This document shows positions 7,790 through 10,776 of a stretch of DNA of 10,776 nucleotides, piece by piece. Below the pieces are notes generated by a model. That model was given only the letters and a program-made list of their open reading frames with translations. It was not told the DNA's origin and searched no databases. The stretch comes from Cephalothrix simula (Eukaryota; Nemertea; Palaeonemertea; Archinemertea; Cephalotrichidae), in contig JAXIUW010216064.1 of NCBI GenBank assembly GCA_035591015.1, forward strand, positions 1-10,776. Reading direction: 5' to 3'. Each line of letters opens with the position of its first letter. The stretch's first letter is position 1. The position numbers were made by a program, and so were the translations under genes.

Positions 7790-7835
7790 AAGCAACAGCG
7801 CTTTCGACTTAAGTCTTCAGGTTCAAATTCCAGAT
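7790..7835 (+). repeat. Possible tRNA-like relic
   Basis: GCGCTTTCGACTTAAG followed by GGTTCAAATTCC (7820-7831) resembles the anticodon-to-T-arm half of a tRNA; the B-box has one extra base. No A-box was found upstream and the T-stem does not pair, so this may be a decayed SINE head or chance. Confidence 0.2.
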
Positions 7836-7932
7836 GTATTTAATCATGCAAATTATCACAGTATTTAGAAACGACAGGAGCACTTCATGCAGACACTGTA
7901 TTGAAAAAAATTACCATGGAATTTCCTTTAAA

Positions 7933-8000
7933 AAAACCTTGAAAAATCATTGAAAAGTCGAAAAGTCCTTAAATTTTGATCCTCAATACCGCTGAGAACC
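7933..8000. repeat. Dispersed repeat end, related to 6136-6332
   Basis: It begins with the CCTTGAAAAATC word found at 6274 and ends with ACCGCTGAGAACC (7988-8000), the exact inverse of 6136-6148. It runs directly into the poly-C tandem. Confidence 0.5.
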
Positions 8001-8030
8001 CCCCCCCCATACTAACCCCCCCCCCATACA
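7997..8030. repeat. 17 bp tandem of poly-C units
   Basis: Two head-to-tail units of AA, ten C, ATAC and one variable base (16 of 17 identical). The two C10 runs lie at 7999-8008 and 8016-8025. The minus strand thus has two G10 runs seven bases apart, enough to form a G-quadruplex (i-motif on the plus strand). Confidence 0.85.
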
Positions 8031-8055
8031 TGACTAATTAGCATATCAAAATTTT

Positions 8056-8065
8056 ATGACGTCAT
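8056..8065. promoter_or_regulatory. Perfect CRE-type palindrome
   Basis: ATGACGTCAT contains the full TGACGTCA site bound by CREB/ATF bZIP factors. There is no adjacent gene, and a related word (TGACGTCG) lies at the centre of the element at 10301-10683, so it may be repeat-borne rather than regulatory. Confidence 0.25.
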
Positions 8066-9094
8066 CATGGAGCCCCATAGCGGCGAAAAATTCATTTTTC
8101 AAAATCAAAATGACCATTATAAATTATAATATTTCTATTTTTCTATTATTAAGCCTACACGACACACCACATTTCCCTCCTCCGTTAGTGCATAATGTGT
8201 AGAGGTCCTTTGATTCAGTGCAATGCACCCGCTTTACAGAAATGGGACGGCACCAGAGGCTGCAGAAAAATTAGGTTTTTTCACAGAAATTTTTGAAAAA
8301 AATAATATTAAAAAATAGGATGGGGGCATTAGTAGTGCTAGTCGTTCCCATGGCTTAAAGAATAGATAGTGCCAAAATATTTTATAAATGGGCACCAGAA
8401 GATCCTAGTCAACAAAAATGGCGCCAAGGGTCTGAGGGTAAGTTGACTTAAAAGTTGCCAACGGCTCTTTTTAGTAGGAAAGGGTTATATAAACCGGTGT
8501 TATTGGGTTCAAAATTTTTTGGAAAAATTTGCATTGCGCCCTTTTTTTATCCTTTTGTCTACCATATTTTTGCATGTGATTAACCACAGTTTAATAAAAT
8601 TGTATTTAGCAACTTTGGGTCTAAAGGGCTCCTGGTGGCGGCCCATTGATAAATATCATTAATCTGTGGCATCTAAGTATTACGTGTATTGTTATAGGCC
8701 CTTGTATTACCTCCCTATACATCCACATGCTCGTTTGTTGAACTTTACATCAAGTCTATACTTGGCTTCTCCAAACTTCGACACGTAAATTTTCAATATT
8801 TGCTATCTAAACTTGGTTGTATTGAAAGGGAAAGTTTGCTTTTCGAATGATCGACTAGACTACAGATTTTATATTGTTCATAATGACCTCAATACAGCAA
8901 ATGTTGTCGTTTTTGTTTATTTTGGAATTCTACCCCTAAACGTGAACATGAAGTTTTCCTAAAAACATCAATTAGTGTATTCATGCATTGATAGTTTATT
9001 GTTTGTTTCTCGAGAATTTTTTGCCTGCCCTAAACGGTCCTTTGGAATTTGGACATGTTTTTCTATGAATTTTTTTGCGTTTTCTACAAAATCT
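8066..9094. other. No gene seen
   Basis: AT-rich sequence. AAAATGGCGCC (8415-8425) followed by a perfect donor-like GTAAGT (8438-8443) is the only gene-like patch, but the frame from that ATG stops after five codons. The 69-codon frame that starts at 8975 runs into the following MITE and is not credible. Confidence 0.4.
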
Positions 9095-9559
9095 AGTGTT
9101 CTAATTGTTCCACTCAGGAACATCTTTGGAGCACTTTCGAGCATCTACTATACTCGAAGATATTCGGACCATAATTTTATATAGCTATTTCTACAGAACA
9201 CCTGTAGATGTTCGACTGAAGCATCACTGGAATATGAGTTGTTCCAGTGTGCTCTGAAAGATGTTTTGTTAAAGTTCAAAGATTTCATGTGCCTGTACCC
9301 TAACATAATTTTTCGAGATAAATTCTCGGATCTTCTCGAATTCTGGAGAAATCATTCTTTATTGCTCTTGGAACTGTCGAGCGGGAACTGTCAAGAACAG
9401 TTTTAGAACATTCTCAATCAGAATACAACACAACTTAGGGGTGCGTTAGAGATCTTATTGATGCTCTGAAACTGTTCAAGATATGTTTGCTAGACATGTT
9501 CTACATGTTTCCACAACGGTTCCGAATTAGATGTTTCCAAGTGGGACAATTAGAACACT
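9095..9559. mobile_element. Hairpin-rich MITE with 31 bp TIRs
   Basis: Positions 9095-9125 and 9529-9559 are inverted copies with 27 of 31 bases matching, both starting AGTGTTCTAATTGT and ending AACATCT. The 465 bp interior is full of short perfect hairpins: TCTACAG/CTGTAGA (9190-9208), CACTGGAA/TTCCAGTG (9225-9249), CGAGA/TCTCG (9314-9328), and GGAACTGTC duplicated at 9370 and 9384. No target-site duplication was clear and there is no transposase frame. The TIR also occurs at 549-580, so at least two copies of the family are present in the window. Superfamily unassigned. Confidence 0.75.
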
Positions 9560-10300
9560 CATTAGAAATTTTTTTGTATTTCTATTTTCCAGAGGCGTAT
9601 TATAGAAGCCTCTGATTTTCTGTTTTAATTTTTCAGGTTTTATTGTAGAAACCCCTTCGGCCTTTAATTTCTAGTATGCTTGTAATACTGTAATCTTGTA
9701 ATTCTACAAAAATTAGATCGATTTCGCATATATCAAAATACGAGTTAAGAGAATCAAAATGTTTGCATTTTGGCTCGGCTGCGAAAAGGCCAGGTGTTGT
9801 GATAACTCTGTTTAATATCTGCCAGAAAAGCAAACTTTGTGACGTCCGGTTCCAAATAGTTATGTGCAACTAAGATAAGGCTTGATAAAGTCGTGCAACG
9901 TGGAAATTTTATGAGCCCCATGATAAAGATAAGGGCCCACGTTTCTATATTTCCATTTTAATTCTAAAGGTTGCTAAGTTCTAGACAAATATTGCAATAT
10001 GTTGACATTTGTTGCTACAGTCTAGAGATCTAAGTTAAAGCTCTTTCAGTTTTTGTTTGCCTCAAAAGGGCACAAATATTCTTATCTTAATTAAATGCTG
10101 GTGCATTCTAAGCATTATGATTTTGATGCGGTGAATAATTATGAAGGGCTAGGAAGCTAGGGTTTTATGAAACCTCAAAGCCTCGAAACCTGGAAAAAAT
10201 ATGTTTTTTCTTCTACACAATTGCAGTTGAGCAACGAAAAATGGCTTCCCCCCTTTGCCTAAGTCATGTACATGTATACGTAACATTAATCTAGAAAAAA
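9560..10300. other. No gene seen
   Basis: A 78-codon minus-strand frame (9869 to 9633) is the longest in the window. Its product is of ordinary composition, but I recognise no domain, and there is no promoter, splice or repeat context to support it; it is most likely chance, or at best a piece of an old coding segment. Confidence 0.45.
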
Positions 10301-10683
10301 TATACATTTTTGGAAAGTTCTTGGAACGAACTTTGGTCTGTTTTGGTTTTCAATTAATTTTCACCGACTGTGAAATGACGTTCGTTTTGATGTTATAGAC
10401 GCCATTTTGATGACGTCGTCAAAATGGTGTCCATGAAGCAGTTATAGGCTGTTATTTTTATGATCAAATTGGGCCTCATAAACTATGAATGGTGCGTTGA
10501 GTTAATTTCCACGGGATTTCCACCAGCCATTTTGACCTATCCTACTAGTTCTGCTGTATTCAGAAGGCGGAATTCACATTTTTGCTGTTAGGGGCGCCAC
10601 AGTCGGTGAAAATCTATTGAAAACCAAAACAGACAAAAGTTCGTTAAAGACCTTTCGTTCAAAGAACTTTCCAAAAATGCATA
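10301..10683. mobile_element. MITE with long (72-86 bp) TIRs
   Basis: Positions 10301-10372 and 10598-10683 are inverted copies, nearly identical apart from a 14-base indel. Shared words include CATTTTTGGAAAGTTCTT, CTGTTTTGGTTTTCAAT and TTTTCACCGACTGTG. TA flanks both ends (10301-10302 and 10682-10683), compatible with a Tc1/mariner-type target duplication, though those bases also belong to the matching stretch. The 225 bp centre has no coding frame and contains a 34 bp palindrome. The near identity of the arms suggests a fairly young element. Confidence 0.8.
10398..10431. repeat. 34 bp palindrome with CRE-like centre
   Basis: The two 17-base halves around 10414/10415 are complementary at 15 positions. 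The centre reads TGACGTCG, one base off the CREB/ATF consensus, flanked by CCATTTTGA and TCAAAATGG. It lies inside the MITE, close to its left arm. Confidence 0.75.
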
Positions 10684-10776
10684 GTTATCCTAGGTAGATG
10701 ACTTAGGGAAAGCCCTTTTTTATTGCTCATCAGACAATAGGCTATTGCGTATTTGGCTCAAAGGGAAGTATGATAT

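Noticed and set aside
8415-8443. YY1-like AAAATGGCGCC followed by GTAAGT, like a first exon
   Set aside because: The frame from the ATG stops after five codons, leaving only a weak case for a non-coding exon.
9633-9869. 78-codon minus-strand open frame
   Set aside because: It is the longest frame but has no recognisable domain, no promoter context and no clear splice sites; this length is expected by chance in 10.8 kb.
10312-10332. Heat-shock element (alternating GAA/TTC)
   Set aside because: The spacing between TTC and GAA is three bases instead of two, and the word belongs to a TIR.

Overview
This window looks like non-coding DNA from an AT-rich eukaryotic genome, most likely a metazoan and plausibly a marine invertebrate such as a cnidarian or mollusc. 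The evidence is the AT-rich composition, stop codons dense in all frames with no open frame above 78 codons, two tRNA-derived SINE-like segments with recognisable A-box and B-box motifs, several short elements with terminal inverted repeats (TIRs) of the MITE type, and animal-type promoter words (CACGTG, GCATGCGC, AATGGCGG). Nothing looks bacterial or viral: there are no operons, rRNA, CRISPR arrays or recognisable protein families. The taxon cannot be fixed from the sequence alone.

Layout. Positions 22-99 hold a strong AT-rich stem-loop. Positions 105-1761 are bounded by about 47 bp inverted repeats with TA on both sides, so this may be one non-autonomous DNA transposon; it contains a second TIR-type relic (549-906) and a nested hairpin (1010-1089). 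A minus-strand tRNA-derived SINE (about 1775-1968) follows, then a third copy of the 105-151 terminal module (2007-2034). Positions 2768-3187 are a compact MITE with a palindromic target site and a nested smaller copy of its own ends. Positions 3188-5617 are mostly featureless, with small inverted and tandem repeats and a shared pair of short modules near 4781-4828. Positions 5618-5691 hold a small cluster of promoter-like words ending at an ATG, the only place that hints at a gene start. Positions 6396-6645 hold a plus-strand tRNA-derived SINE, and 6770-7160 a hairpin-rich element. Positions 7933-8030 contain a dispersed-repeat end joined to a 17 bp poly-C tandem. Positions 9095-9559 are a second clear MITE whose ends match the relic at 549, in the same family. 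Positions 10301-10683 are a third MITE with long (72-86 bp) TIRs and a 34 bp central palindrome containing a CRE-like core.

No gene can be annotated with confidence. The window reads as an intergenic or intronic stretch repeatedly colonised by short non-autonomous elements, several nested or sharing end modules. I found no convincing new molecular system; the best leads are the shared end modules and the three TIR families.
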